A DNA stretch of 40,988 nucleotides from NCBI GenBank assembly GCA_964521025.1, contig CAZFPK010000024.1, positions 1 to 40,988 on the forward strand, read 5' to 3'. Both the position numbers and the translations under genes were made by a program. The DNA comes from DRTC01 sp964521025 (GTDB lineage: Bacteria; Cloacimonadota; Cloacimonadia; Cloacimonadales; TCS61). This document shows positions 24,681 to 33,339 of this stretch, in pieces. Numbering within the stretch: the first letter of the stretch is position 1; each line of letters starts with the position of its first letter. The notes beneath the pieces are model-generated. The model made no database searches, was not told the DNA's origin, and worked only from the letters and a program-made list of their open reading frames with translations.

Positions 24681-25739
24681 ATATTATTCTTGTTTATTTC
24701 TCTTTTTCTCTTTTCTGAGGAAACAGAACCTCGACCGTATAAATTAATAAATGCCGATACTCTGATCGCCAGGAAGATCGACGAAGAATACATCACTTAC
24801 CTGAAAGGAAATGTCCATTTTTTTTACGGAGATACGGAATTTTATACTGATTTTGCTGAAATATTCGAGAAGAAAAAAATCACGAGCATGATCGGTAATG
24901 TCAAAGTTTTTGAGGATACTTTGAGTTTATTCTCCGATAAAGTCGATTATTACCGTTTGACCGAACAATTATTCCTCGAAGGTGATGTTTTTATCAAGGA
25001 AACTCACCGGGATTCGACGATCAGGACTTTTACAACTGATAGAGCCGAATATTACCGTAAAGACAAAAACCTGATCGCTATCGAAAATGTAACCGCTTTT
25101 GATGAAAGAGAAAACCTGCGGGGAACATGCGGTTATCTAACTTATAATATGAATGACGGTTATGGCTATCTGATCAAAAGTCCGGTCTTAACTGCTATCG
25201 GGGAAGATTCATTAACGATCTCTGCAGAAAAGATTGAATATTACAAGGAATTTCAAAAAATAGTAACCACTTTTAATGTCCTTACAGAAACAGAAGATTT
25301 TAAGATCATAAGTGATTTTCTCTTATATTTTAAAGAAGAAAATAAAGCATATTACCTTGGTCATCCGAAATTTATTTCTGAGATGGCAATCGCTTCTGCT
25401 GGTGAATTCCAGCTCTTTTTGGATGAAAGAACCATCAGATCGGCGATTCTGAAAGATTCCTGCCGCGTAGATTTTAAATCTGAAGAAGACGAAGAAATGG
25501 TGAACTGGGTAACTTCTGAAAATATGGAATTCAGTTTTGTTGATAAACATCTGGAAATATGTGAAGCAACAAATAATGTGGATTCTTATTTCCGACAAGA
25601 AGTGCAATCAGATAAAGATTTTGTGATCAACAAGGCAACTGGTGATAAATTAACGATTTTCCTTAATTCCAATGATGAAATTGATCAAATCGGGATGCAA
25701 GGGAAAGTTTCCGGAAAATACAAATTTCTGGTAAAATAA
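24675..25739 (+). CDS. OstA/LptA-like LPS transport protein
   Basis: This protein of about 354 residues is predicted to act in the periplasm, forming or extending the beta-jellyroll bridge for LPS. After a signal peptide (MTILFLFISLFLFSEE) it shows repeated OstA-like units: INADTLIARKID...YLKGNVHFFYGDTEFYTDFAEIFEKK in reduced form, GNVKVFEDTLSLFSDKVDYYR, GDVFIKE...TTDRAEYYR, and ENVTAFDERENLRGTCGYLTY. At this length it is about twice E. coli LptA (185 residues), so it has several stacked jellyroll units, or resembles the N-terminal part of LptD. The gene overlaps the lptC 3' end if read from 24522; I prefer ATG 24675, which begins the signal peptide. It is followed after 284 bp by lptB. Confidence 0.82.
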   Translation: MTILFLFISLFLFSEETEPRPYKLINADTLIARKIDEEYITYLKGNVHFFYGDTEFYTDFAEIFEKKKITSMIGNVKVFEDTLSLFSDKVDYYRLTEQLFLEGDVFIKETHRDSTIRTFTTDRAEYYRKDKNLIAIENVTAFDERENLRGTCGYLTYNMNDGYGYLIKSPVLTAIGEDSLTISAEKIEYYKEFQKIVTTFNVLTETEDFKIISDFLLYFKEENKAYYLGHPKFISEMAIASAGEFQLFLDERTIRSAILKDSCRVDFKSEEDEEMVNWVTSENMEFSFVDKHLEICEATNNVDSYFRQEVQSDKDFVINKATGDKLTIFLNSNDEIDQIGMQGKVSGKYKFLVK

Positions 25740-26023
25740 ACTTCCTGTCCACGAATTACACGAATTTCACAAAATAATCAATAATAAATTGAGAAGCTGT
25801 TCAAAATGTTTAACAAATTCGTGTAATTCGTGTAATTCGTGGATAACCATTTTTAATCTGCTTTTTCAAATTAACTGGAATCAAATCCGATAAACATTAA
25901 ATTTGTAATTTCAACTTATAAAGCAATTTACCGCAAGAATTATTCCAACCTCTCTTAAAAAAAATCATTTTATCAAATAATTCCATTGACAGATAAAATA
26001 ATAATTCAAAAAATAAACCGGAA
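25740..26023. repeat. Spacer with a CCACGAATTACACGAATTT palindromic element
   Basis: TCCACGAATTACACGAATTT (25748-25767) is the inverted counterpart of 25815-25843, where the GTGTAATTC part is duplicated. The pair bounds about 96 bp and looks like another dispersed palindrome. The rest (25844-26023) is AT-rich; TTGACA at 25986-25991 could be a -35 box for lptB, but no convincing -10 follows at normal spacing. No gene is seen. Confidence 0.65.
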
Positions 26024-26764
26024 ATGAATAGAATTAAAACGAAGAATTTAGTTAAGATTTACGGTAAGAGAAAAGTTGTTAATAATGTCAGCATTACCGT
26101 TCAACAAGGTGAGATTGTCGGGATTTTAGGACCAAACGGAGCAGGTAAATCAACTACATTTTATATGATCCTGGGTTTGATCAAAGCCAACCGGGGAAAG
26201 GTCTTTTTTAATGATCAGGATATCGTTAAACTTCCGATGTATAAAAGAGCACAACTGGGAATCGGTTATCTTGCCCAGGAACCTTCAATCTTCCATAAAT
26301 TAACGGTCGAGCAGAATATTATGGCAATTCTGGAAACTATGACAATTTCTAAAAAAGAAAGAAAACAGAAACTCGAAGAATATTTAGCTGAATTAAATCT
26401 ATCCGAATTATCAAAGCAGAAAGCATATACTCTTTCGGGTGGTGAACGAAGGAAATTAGAAATAACCAGGTCTCTCGTTACTGATCCATCCTTTATGTTG
26501 ATGGATGAACCTTTTGCAGGCGTCGATCCTCTCGCAGTGGCTGATATCCAGGATATAATCCAGAAATTGAAAGAAAAAAATATCGGCATGCTGGTTACGG
26601 ATCATAATGTTCTGGAAACTTTGAAAATCACAGAAAGAGCTTATATTATTTACAATGGTGAAATCCTGTTTTCCGGAACTTCGCGGGAATTGGTAAATGA
26701 TAATAAAGCCCGGGAAGTATATTTAGGTGATAGATTTACAAATCCATTTGGGAATGAATTATGA
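26024..26764 (+). CDS. lptB: LPS export ABC transporter ATPase LptB
   Basis: LptB powers extraction of LPS from the inner membrane as a homodimer under LptF and LptG. The 246-residue protein has Walker A GPNGAGKST (36-44), Q-loop LAQEPSIF (Q85), ABC signature LSGGERRKLE (137-146), Walker B FMLMDEPFAGVDP with D161 and E162, and switch H194 in VTDHNV. The LAQEPSIFHKLTVEQNI segment and the DRFTNPFGNEL tail are characteristic of LptB rather than other branches. Its stop overlaps the rpoN start by ATGA, so the two are translationally coupled. lptF and lptG are not in the window. Confidence 0.96.
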   Translation: MNRIKTKNLVKIYGKRKVVNNVSITVQQGEIVGILGPNGAGKSTTFYMILGLIKANRGKVFFNDQDIVKLPMYKRAQLGIGYLAQEPSIFHKLTVEQNIMAILETMTISKKERKQKLEEYLAELNLSELSKQKAYTLSGGERRKLEITRSLVTDPSFMLMDEPFAGVDPLAVADIQDIIQKLKEKNIGMLVTDHNVLETLKITERAYIIYNGEILFSGTSRELVNDNKAREVYLGDRFTNPFGNEL

Positions 26765-28221
26765 ATAAATTAAGACAAACCTTATCCTTTAAACTAACTC
26801 AAAATCTTTTGTTAAAACCGAAAATGCTGCAATCTCTGGAAATGCTGGCAATGCCTTTGTTACAGTTGGAAACACATCTGAAACAGGAATTAGTGACAAA
26901 TCCCATGCTCGAAATCCAGGAGTTACGGGAAGAAGATGATGAAGAAAAATCCTCAGAATCCGAAGAAAGCAATAAAAAAGATGAAAAATCCGATGTTTCG
27001 GAAGAAGAAGATGCTGAACTCCAGAAAACACTCGAAGAGAGTCAGAAATTAAGCGAGATCCTCGATTCCTGGAATGAACTTTATACAGACCGAAGCTACA
27101 AGGTTTCAAATGAAGAGAAAGTTAGTTTTGAACAAATTTTAAAAGCCCAGGATAATAAAAAAAGAGATTTTTTTGATCAGTTAGATAAATTAGAACTTTC
27201 GGAAAATGAGTATGATTTTGGTTTTGATTTGATAGACAGCGTGAATATTCACGGTTTTTTACCGGAAGATTTCAGTTTGTATCTTTTAGCTGAAGAATAT
27301 GAAATTTCCGAGCAGCGAGCCGATGAAATCCATAATATGATCCTGAATTTTCATCCGAAAGGGATTACTGCCCGCAATATCCAGGAATGCTTAAAAGTCC
27401 AATTGGATAAGAAAACTCACAGTTCCCAATTATTTGATCTACTCGAATACGATTTTTACGATCTGATCCATAAAAGATATAAAAAAATCGCTTCAAAGTT
27501 TGGAGTTACTTTAAATACAGTGATCAATTGGAAAAATCAGGTTTCTCATCTTGATCCAAAACCGGGTTTGCGCATCCAGAGCGGTCAAACCGATTATATT
27601 GTTCCGGATGTGATCATCAAGAAGATCGGCAATGAATACGAGATCATCAGCAATGATTTTACACTTCCCCGCATCAGGATGAGCAGGCGCTACCGCGAAA
27701 TTTTACGAGAAGTCGGCAAAGATAAAAAAGCAGTGGATTATGTCAGAAATAAAATAAATTCTGCAAAATTCTTAATAAAATCCGTCTATTTAAGAAGCAG
27801 GACTTTAGAAAGAGTAGTGCGCTCGATAATCCGAAATCAGGCAGACTTTTTCTATCAGGACAGCGGAGTTCTGAAACCATTAACTTATTCCGTGATTGCT
27901 GATGAATTGCATGTCAATGAATCCACTATTTCCCGGGTCGTCAAAAGCAAATATGCGGACACTCCTTTCGGAATCATGTGCTTGAAGGACTTTTTCAGCA
28001 GCACTGCGGGTAAGGATAATAATTACAATTCCATTTCCAGACAGAATGTCGAAATGATAGTCAAGAAGATGATCGATAATGAAGACAATTGCAATCCTTT
28101 GAGTGATCAGGATATTGCCGACGATCTGGCAAAACAGGGAATAAATGTTTCGCGGCGAGTGGTTGCCAAATATCGAAAATCTATGGGCATCCTGAATAGC
28201 CATCTCAGGAGAAGTGAATGA
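26761..28221 (+). CDS. rpoN: RNA polymerase sigma-54 factor
   Basis: Sigma-54 directs RNA polymerase to -24/-12 promoters and needs an AAA+ activator. The 486-residue protein shows region I (LSFKLTQNLLLKPKMLQSLEMLAMPLLQLE), an acidic region II (about 57-92, rich in E, D, S and K), the core-binding domain, the helix-turn-helix (SVIADELHVNESTISRVVKSKY in part) and the RpoN box VSRRVVAKYRKSMGI near the C-terminus. ATG 26761 overlaps the lptB stop, and its own stop overlaps lpdA by ATGA, making one transcription unit. No bacterial enhancer-binding activator and no convincing -24/-12 promoter was found in the window. Confidence 0.97.
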   Translation: MNKLRQTLSFKLTQNLLLKPKMLQSLEMLAMPLLQLETHLKQELVTNPMLEIQELREEDDEEKSSESEESNKKDEKSDVSEEEDAELQKTLEESQKLSEILDSWNELYTDRSYKVSNEEKVSFEQILKAQDNKKRDFFDQLDKLELSENEYDFGFDLIDSVNIHGFLPEDFSLYLLAEEYEISEQRADEIHNMILNFHPKGITARNIQECLKVQLDKKTHSSQLFDLLEYDFYDLIHKRYKKIASKFGVTLNTVINWKNQVSHLDPKPGLRIQSGQTDYIVPDVIIKKIGNEYEIISNDFTLPRIRMSRRYREILREVGKDKKAVDYVRNKINSAKFLIKSVYLRSRTLERVVRSIIRNQADFFYQDSGVLKPLTYSVIADELHVNESTISRVVKSKYADTPFGIMCLKDFFSSTAGKDNNYNSISRQNVEMIVKKMIDNEDNCNPLSDQDIADDLAKQGINVSRRVVAKYRKSMGILNSHLRRSE

Positions 28222-29615
28222 AAAAATATTCCGTGATCATTATTGGAGGAGGTCCCGGCGGTTATGTTTCTGCGATCCGATTGAAGCAATTCAAGATCGA
28301 AGTCGCGGTTTTTGAAAAGGAAAGGTTGGGCGGGGTTTGTTTGAATCACGGCTGTATCCCAACCAAAGCGATGGTAAAAGTAGCCGCACTTTTTTCCGAA
28401 ATCAACAGATCCGAAAATTTCGGCATTGAAGTTCAAAATCCAAAAATAAATTATTTGAATATTTTCATTCGCAAAAATGAGATCGTCAAAAAACTTGTAT
28501 CCGGGATCGAATTTATTTTCAAGAAAAGACAAATCCCAATTTTTAATGAAAATGTTATCCAAATCGAGAAAATAGATAATGAATATCTGATCAAAACAGA
28601 TCGTTCAGAATATTCGGCAAAATATATTATCCTCGCTACCGGTTCGCTTCCCAAACAACTTCCCAACCTGAAATTCGATTCGGAAAATATTCTCTCCTCC
28701 CGCGATATTCTACAAATGACCGAACTCCCTGAAAAAATTGTCGTTGTCGGCGGGGGAGTTATCGGCTGCGAATTTGCTTCCATTTTCAGTCGTCTGGGAG
28801 CAGCAGTCGAGATCGTCGAGTTTTTACCAAAACTTGTTTTCAATGAGGATGAAGAAATTTCCCGCAGATTAGCCATGGCTCTGAAAAAATCAGGAATTAA
28901 AGTTCATCTGAAAACATCTGTTGAGAGTTTTGAAAAAGAAGAAAAAAAACTGCTGGTAAAACTATCCAACGGAAAAGAAATTCTAACAGATAAAATCCTC
29001 TTAAGTGTTGGACGCAATCCGGTTTTGGATATTAAATTCAAAAATTGTGATATGCAAACTGAAAACGGGTTTATTAAAATTTCGGAAGCGATGAGAACTA
29101 ATCTGGAAAGTGTTTTTGCCATCGGAGATGTTACCGGGAAATTGATGCTCGCTCATACTGCTTCCAAACAGGGATTGATCGTAGCGGATATTATCAACAA
29201 TGAAACGAATAATGAAAATAATAAGATCACAAATCTGAGTTATGAGAATATCCCGCGCTGCACTTTCACTCATCCGGAAATCGGTTCGGTTGGTTTGACA
29301 GAAACTCAAGCGAAGGAAAGATTTGAAGATATCCTGATAGGGAAATTCCCTTTTTCTGCAAATGGAAAAGCTCTTGCTCTGGGAGATACTTTTGGATTCG
29401 TGAAAGTTATTGCCGACCAAAAATCAAAAAGATTGATCGGAATGCATATTATCGGACTGCAAGCAACGGAATTGATCGCTCAAGGTTCGATCCTGCTTAA
29501 TACAAATGCCGACATCGATGATGTAAAAAAAGTTGTTTTTGCTCATCCAACACTTTCGGAAAGTGTGATGGAAGCGCTCGAGGATTTGGAAAAACTGTCG
29601 GTTCATAAGATGTGA
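28218..29615 (+). CDS. lpdA: Dihydrolipoyl dehydrogenase (E3)
   Basis: This flavoprotein reoxidises dihydrolipoamide of 2-oxoacid dehydrogenase complexes or the glycine cleavage system, passing electrons to NAD+. The 465-residue protein has the FAD-binding GGGPGGYVSAIR, redox disulfide C41/C46 in GGVCLNHGCIPTK, NAD-binding VVGGGVIGCEFASIFSRLG, FAD motif FAIGDVTG, and the C-terminal interface with catalytic His in AHPTLSE. ATGA overlap with rpoN is unusual and suggests coupling. lipA, which makes the lipoyl cofactor, lies 1.2 kb downstream in the same direction. The last 60 bp of the gene recur downstream at 30305-30364. Confidence 0.95.
   Translation: MKKYSVIIIGGGPGGYVSAIRLKQFKIEVAVFEKERLGGVCLNHGCIPTKAMVKVAALFSEINRSENFGIEVQNPKINYLNIFIRKNEIVKKLVSGIEFIFKKRQIPIFNENVIQIEKIDNEYLIKTDRSEYSAKYIILATGSLPKQLPNLKFDSENILSSRDILQMTELPEKIVVVGGGVIGCEFASIFSRLGAAVEIVEFLPKLVFNEDEEISRRLAMALKKSGIKVHLKTSVESFEKEEKKLLVKLSNGKEILTDKILLSVGRNPVLDIKFKNCDMQTENGFIKISEAMRTNLESVFAIGDVTGKLMLAHTASKQGLIVADIINNETNNENNKITNLSYENIPRCTFTHPEIGSVGLTETQAKERFEDILIGKFPFSANGKALALGDTFGFVKVIADQKSKRLIGMHIIGLQATELIAQGSILLNTNADIDDVKKVVFAHPTLSESVMEALEDLEKLSVHKM
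29556..29615 (+). repeat. 60-bp direct repeat, copy in the lpdA 3' end
   Basis: The last 60 bp of lpdA, from TCGGAAAGTGTGATGG to the stop in AAGATGTGA, are repeated at 30305-30364 with six substitutions (90 percent identity) and no gaps. Confidence 0.9.
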
Positions 29616-29690
29616 ATTAGATTTTATGAAAAGAAAAAATAGGAATAAAATTGAAGAAATGATCACTTTTATGTTTTAAGGAAGAATGTA

Positions 29691-29960
29691 ATGCCCGAAA
29701 TAGCAAGATTCTTTGGAATCATAATTAGAATGTTCATGGAACCTTCAGGAAAGCATCATAAACCACACATTCATGTTTATTATCAAGATGATGTTGCACT
29801 GTATAGCTTTGATCCAATAGCATTAATAAGTGGTTCAATTCCTAAAAGGCAGCAAAGAATGGTTGAAGCGTGGATCGAATTGCATCAGGAAGAAATCGCT
29901 GAGGATTGGGATTTATTACAATCAGGTTCAATTCCGAATAAAATACAACCGTTAAGTTAA
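29691..29960 (+). CDS. DUF4160 domain protein
   Basis: This 89-residue protein matches DUF4160: PEIARFFGIIIRMFMEP followed by KHHKPHIHVYYQDD and a C-terminal WIELHQEEIAEDWDLLQSG helix. Its biochemical function is not known. Members are very often encoded next to a DUF2442 protein, as here, in an arrangement resembling a toxin-antitoxin or accessory cassette, but no activity is established to my knowledge. An AAGGAAG site precedes ATG 29691 by about 6 bases. The pair lies between two copies of the lpdA 3' end, pointing to insertion into the lpdA-lipA operon. Confidence 0.9.
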   Translation: MPEIARFFGIIIRMFMEPSGKHHKPHIHVYYQDDVALYSFDPIALISGSIPKRQQRMVEAWIELHQEEIAEDWDLLQSGSIPNKIQPLS

Positions 29961-29969
29961 GGAATAACA

Positions 29970-30254
29970 ATGCATCCTATCTATAGAGTTGTGAATTTTG
30001 AAATCACCGGACCGTATATGATAAAAGTTGGATTCGACGATAATACATACCAGACCATAAATTTTAAACCTGTTTTAAAAGGTGAGATGTATAAACCTTT
30101 AAATGACCTTTCTTTATTCAATAAAGTCCTGATCGATAAGGAAATACATACATTGGTTTGGTCGAATGGAGCAGATTTTGATTCTGCGACTCTTCATGAT
30201 TGGCCAAAGTATAAGGATGAACTGATTGAAATTGTTTCAAAAGGAAAGAATTAG
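29970..30254 (+). CDS. DUF2442 domain protein
   Basis: This 94-residue protein matches DUF2442: a beta-rich start (RVVNFEITGPYMIKVGFDD), NFKPVLKGEMYKPLNDLSLFNKVLID in part, and the conserved end TLVWSNGADFDSATLHDWP. The function is unknown. It starts 9 bp after the DUF4160 stop with AAGGA in between, so both are one transcript. DUF2442 proteins resemble small nucleic-acid-binding or NADPH-regulator-like folds in some annotations, but I would not assign a role. Confidence 0.9.
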   Translation: MHPIYRVVNFEITGPYMIKVGFDDNTYQTINFKPVLKGEMYKPLNDLSLFNKVLIDKEIHTLVWSNGADFDSATLHDWPKYKDELIEIVSKGKN

Positions 30255-30304
30255 TTTCAAACAATTTAAAAATAAGAAGTAAAAAAGCAAAAAAGATGAA
30301 GTGA

Positions 30305-30364
30305 TCGGAAATTATGATGGAAGCGCTCGAGGATTAGGAGAAACTGGTGGTTCATAAGATGTGA
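30305..30364 (+). repeat. 60-bp direct repeat, decayed copy of the lpdA 3' end
   Basis: Ninety percent identical to 29556-29615. In the lpdA phase it reads MMEALED-stop-EKLVVHKM-stop: one substitution turned TTG into TAG, but the final TGA is preserved. It lies 50 bp after the DUF2442 stop. Confidence 0.9.
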
Positions 30365-30382
30365 GAGAATTTAGAGGAAAAA

Positions 30383-30804
30383 ATGGGAGAAGTGAAAGAA
30401 AAAATTAAATTAACGAATTTTGGAGATGTCAGAGTTTACGAACGGAACTTAATTAAGCGATCAGAAATTCGTAAATTAGATGTAGAAATGCTGATTGAAA
30501 CTGGAGCGACAATGCTTACGATAACTGAAGATTTTGCTGAAAAATTAGGTATAAAAAAAGAAAAAGAGATATTAGTTCCTCTTGCGGATGAATCCATTCA
30601 TAAACATTTTAAAGGACGAGGAGTTTTAGTTGAAATCGGTGATCGTGCTTGTGTAAAAGATTGTGTTATTTTAGAAAGAGGACTCAATCATTACTTGGAC
30701 AAATTCCATTGGAAGAAATGGATCTTGTAGTTGACTGTAAAAATAATAAATTAATACCAAATCCAAAGAGTTATAAAGGAAAAGTTGTAGTAAATCTAAA
30801 ATAA
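30383..30804 (+). pseudogene. Frameshifted clan AA (retropepsin-like) aspartic protease
   Basis: The first 115-codon frame (30383-30730) shows a bacterial retropepsin-like core: VEMLIETGATMLTITEDFAEKLGI, then ILVPLADESI and GVLVEIGDRACVKDCVILERG. Family members normally continue with a LLGxIPLEEMDLVVD segment. Here that segment is present but in another frame from about 30694: IPLEEMDLVVDCKNNKLIP and onward to TAA 30802-30804. Loss of one base or gain of two near 30690 explains this. The catalytic DTGA motif reads ETGA, so even the intact part has Glu in place of the catalytic Asp. It lies between the decayed lpdA repeat and lipA. Confidence 0.8.
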
Positions 30805-30828
30805 TAACGCAAAGAAAGTGTAAGAAAT

Positions 30829-31713
30829 TTGACATATCTACGCAAACCGCCCTGGCTGAAATCACAAAAAGCCGGTTCCAAACGAGCAGCTGAGATCGTC
30901 AAATATTTAAAGGATTATCATCTTCATACAGTCTGTGAAAGTGCGAAATGTCCAAATAAAGGTGAATGTTTCGAGCGTGGAACCGCTACTTTTATGATTT
31001 TAGGAAATATCTGCACCCGCAATTGTACTTTTTGTGCAGTCGATAAAACAGCGGACAAACTTCTTCCGCCTGATCCGGATGAACCTTTAGCGATCGCAGA
31101 ACTTTCCGGAAAATTGGATCTGGAACATATCGTCATCACAACCGTAACTCGCGATGATCTGGCTGATGGAGGAGCATCTCAATTTATCGAAGTGGTAAAT
31201 AAGATCAGGGAATTTTGTAAAAAAAATGTAACGATAGAGCTTTTGATATCCGATTTGAATGGAAACATGCAGCAACTGGAAAAAATTATCGCATCGGATC
31301 CTGATGTGATCAATCATAATGTCGAGACAGTACCGAGATTGTATCAAACCGTAAGACCGATGGCAGACCTTGATAGATCTCTGAAAATACTTGAATTCGT
31401 TAAAGATCACAGTAATGATATCATTACAAAAAGCGGTTTTATGGTTGGTCTGGGAGAGGAAAAAAGAGAAATAATCGAACTTATGAAAGACTTACGGAAA
31501 GTAAGAATTGATGTTCTAACGATCGGGCAATATATGCAGCCCTCGAAAGATCACCATCCGGTCATGAAATACATTCATCCTGATGAATTCAAAGAGTATA
31601 AAAATATCGGTCATAAAATGGGATTCAAAATCGTTGAATCCGCTCCCTTAGTTCGCAGTTCGTTTCATGCGGAGAAAGTAAAAAAAATGATCAAAAAAAA
31701 CCGTTTACGATAA
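30829..31713 (+). CDS. lipA: Lipoyl synthase
   Basis: LipA is a radical SAM enzyme that inserts two sulfurs into protein-bound octanoyl groups to make lipoate. The 294-residue protein has the auxiliary cluster cysteines C36, C41 and C47 (TVCESAKCPNKGEC), the radical SAM triad C62, C66 and C69 (ICTRNCTFC), GTATFMILGN, TVTRDDLADGGA, and the C-terminal RSSFHA that supplies the serine ligand of the auxiliary cluster. The N-terminus KPPWL is conserved, and the only fitting start is TTG 30829, since an in-frame TAA lies at 30805. The ribosome site is weak. lpdA upstream encodes a lipoate-dependent complex subunit. Confidence 0.96.
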   Translation: MTYLRKPPWLKSQKAGSKRAAEIVKYLKDYHLHTVCESAKCPNKGECFERGTATFMILGNICTRNCTFCAVDKTADKLLPPDPDEPLAIAELSGKLDLEHIVITTVTRDDLADGGASQFIEVVNKIREFCKKNVTIELLISDLNGNMQQLEKIIASDPDVINHNVETVPRLYQTVRPMADLDRSLKILEFVKDHSNDIITKSGFMVGLGEEKREIIELMKDLRKVRIDVLTIGQYMQPSKDHHPVMKYIHPDEFKEYKNIGHKMGFKIVESAPLVRSSFHAEKVKKMIKKNRLR

Positions 31714-31778
31714 CTTGATTGAAAAATAAATTGTTCCAACAGGTTATGTAAACGGAAAAAAAAGAAAGGGGTAATATT

Positions 31779-32300
31779 ATGCAAATTACAATTACAGCCC
31801 GTCATTTTGAGTTGACAAATGCTATTCGTGATCACATTGAAACAGCTTGTGAGAAAATTACCAAGTATTTTAATCACATCATCAATGTTCATTTCATTTT
31901 ATCATTGGAGAACAACCGTAATAAAGCGGAGATGATCCTGAATGTTCCTAAAAACAGTTTTAAAAGTGTATCTTCGGAAAAGGATATGTATATTACGATC
32001 GATTATGCGATCGATAAAATGGAACACCAGATCAAGAAGTTGAAAGGTAAATGGACGGATCACCAGAAGAAAGGAATAAAGGAGAATACACAATATGTTT
32101 ATGCTAACCTGATCGAGAGTCAACAGCGCAAGAAAATAAAAATAAAAAGAATTCTTGCCGAAGTATTGACTTTGAACGAAGCTCTCGATAATTTTGACAA
32201 TATTTCGGATCCTTATTTGATTTTTAAAAATGCAGAAACCGATAGAGTAAATGTTTTAATTAAAAGAGATGAAGCTCATTATAAACTGATCGAACCATAA
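31779..32300 (+). CDS. hpf: Ribosome hibernation promoting factor, long form
   Basis: This protein binds idle ribosomes and promotes 100S dimers during slow growth. The 173-residue protein has the N-terminal S30AE/HPF domain (MQITITARHFELTNAIRDHIE, YFNHI, MYITIDYAIDKMEHQIKKLKGK) and a C-terminal dimerisation domain (LTLNEALDNFDNISDPYLIF, then INVLIKR-like VNVLIKRDEAHYKLIEP), so it is the long type. An AAAGGGG site precedes ATG 31779. The rpoN-hpf-PTS gene order is widely conserved; here lpdA and lipA separate rpoN from hpf. Confidence 0.95.
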   Translation: MQITITARHFELTNAIRDHIETACEKITKYFNHIINVHFILSLENNRNKAEMILNVPKNSFKSVSSEKDMYITIDYAIDKMEHQIKKLKGKWTDHQKKGIKENTQYVYANLIESQQRKKIKIKRILAEVLTLNEALDNFDNISDPYLIFKNAETDRVNVLIKRDEAHYKLIEP

Positions 32301-32345
32301 AATATTCAATATTCACTATTAAATATTCAATAAATAGGTGATACC

Positions 32346-33311
32346 ATGAAAGAAATTAGTGTCAAAGATTTTTTCCGGAATAATGAGGAAGATTTTTCAT
32401 TGTCCTTGATTACAAATCCAAAAACACTTGAGAATAAAATCACAAGCCCTTATTTGAATAAACCCGGACTAGCTTTTGCGGGTTACCTGGATCGATTTTC
32501 ATATAAAAGAATCCAGGTTCTTGGAGAAACAGAGATCAATTATCTGCAATCACTCAAAGATGAAGAATTATACGATAGAGTCAGGAGTGTTCTTGTTTAT
32601 GAAATTCCCTGTTTCATTGTTACCAAAGGTTTATCCGTTCCTGACCAAGTAGTCTTTCTTGCTGATGAAATGAATGTAGCGATTTTGGGTTCGAGATTAT
32701 CAACCGATAAATTGTTCAATTCCTTAAGAAAATACCTGGGTGTGATTTTTGCTAGTTCAAAAACAATTCATGGAACTCTGGTAGATGTTTTCGGAGTTGG
32801 CATCATGCTGACAGGAAAAAGTGGGATCGGTAAAAGCGAATGTGCACTCGATCTGGTTGAACGAGGGCACAGGTTGATAACAGACGATGTAGTTAAGATA
32901 ACACATAAGGATGATGTTTTGATGGGTACTTCAACAAATGATTACGGTCATTTCATGGAGATTCGAGGTGTTGGTTTGATCGATGTGGAAAAAATGTTTG
33001 GAATTCAAGCTGTTAGAATTCAAAAACGGATCGAAGCTCAAGTCGAATTAATGCCCTGGCGGGATAATATGGATTATGAAAGAATCGGTTTAAGCGGAAA
33101 TTTCGTCGATATTCTTGGTTTGAAAATACCGATTATTTATCTACCTGTCTCCCCGGGCAAAAATGTCTCTGTAATCATTGAAGTAATCGCTATGAATCAT
33201 ATTTCTAAAATCTTTGGTTATGATGCAGCTAAAGTTTATACAAAGAAATTGCAGGACGATCTTAAACAAAAAGCCTTATTAAAGAATAGACTTTTAGATG
33301 ACAAGGAGTAA
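32346..33311 (+). CDS. hprK: HPr kinase/phosphorylase
   Basis: HprK phosphorylates and dephosphorylates Ser46 of HPr in response to metabolic state. The 321-residue protein has the N-terminal domain (1-130), then IHGTLVDVFGVGIMLTGKSG with the Walker A loop GKSGIGKS (157-164), RLITDDVV, and the family signature MEIRGVGLIDV followed by VELMPW. The C-terminal region AVIAMNHIS-like EVIAMNHISKIFGYDA is also conserved. The gene is followed by ptsH after 28 bp, so enzyme and substrate are co-transcribed. Confidence 0.96.
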   Translation: MKEISVKDFFRNNEEDFSLSLITNPKTLENKITSPYLNKPGLAFAGYLDRFSYKRIQVLGETEINYLQSLKDEELYDRVRSVLVYEIPCFIVTKGLSVPDQVVFLADEMNVAILGSRLSTDKLFNSLRKYLGVIFASSKTIHGTLVDVFGVGIMLTGKSGIGKSECALDLVERGHRLITDDVVKITHKDDVLMGTSTNDYGHFMEIRGVGLIDVEKMFGIQAVRIQKRIEAQVELMPWRDNMDYERIGLSGNFVDILGLKIPIIYLPVSPGKNVSVIIEVIAMNHISKIFGYDAAKVYTKKLQDDLKQKALLKNRLLDDKE

Positions 33312-33339
33312 GAAGGGATATCACTTATAAACCATTAAA

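Noticed and set aside
25980..26023. Sigma-70 type promoter for lptB at TTGACA 25986
   Set aside because: No acceptable -10 sequence occurs at 16-18 bp, and promoters of this group of bacteria need not follow that consensus.
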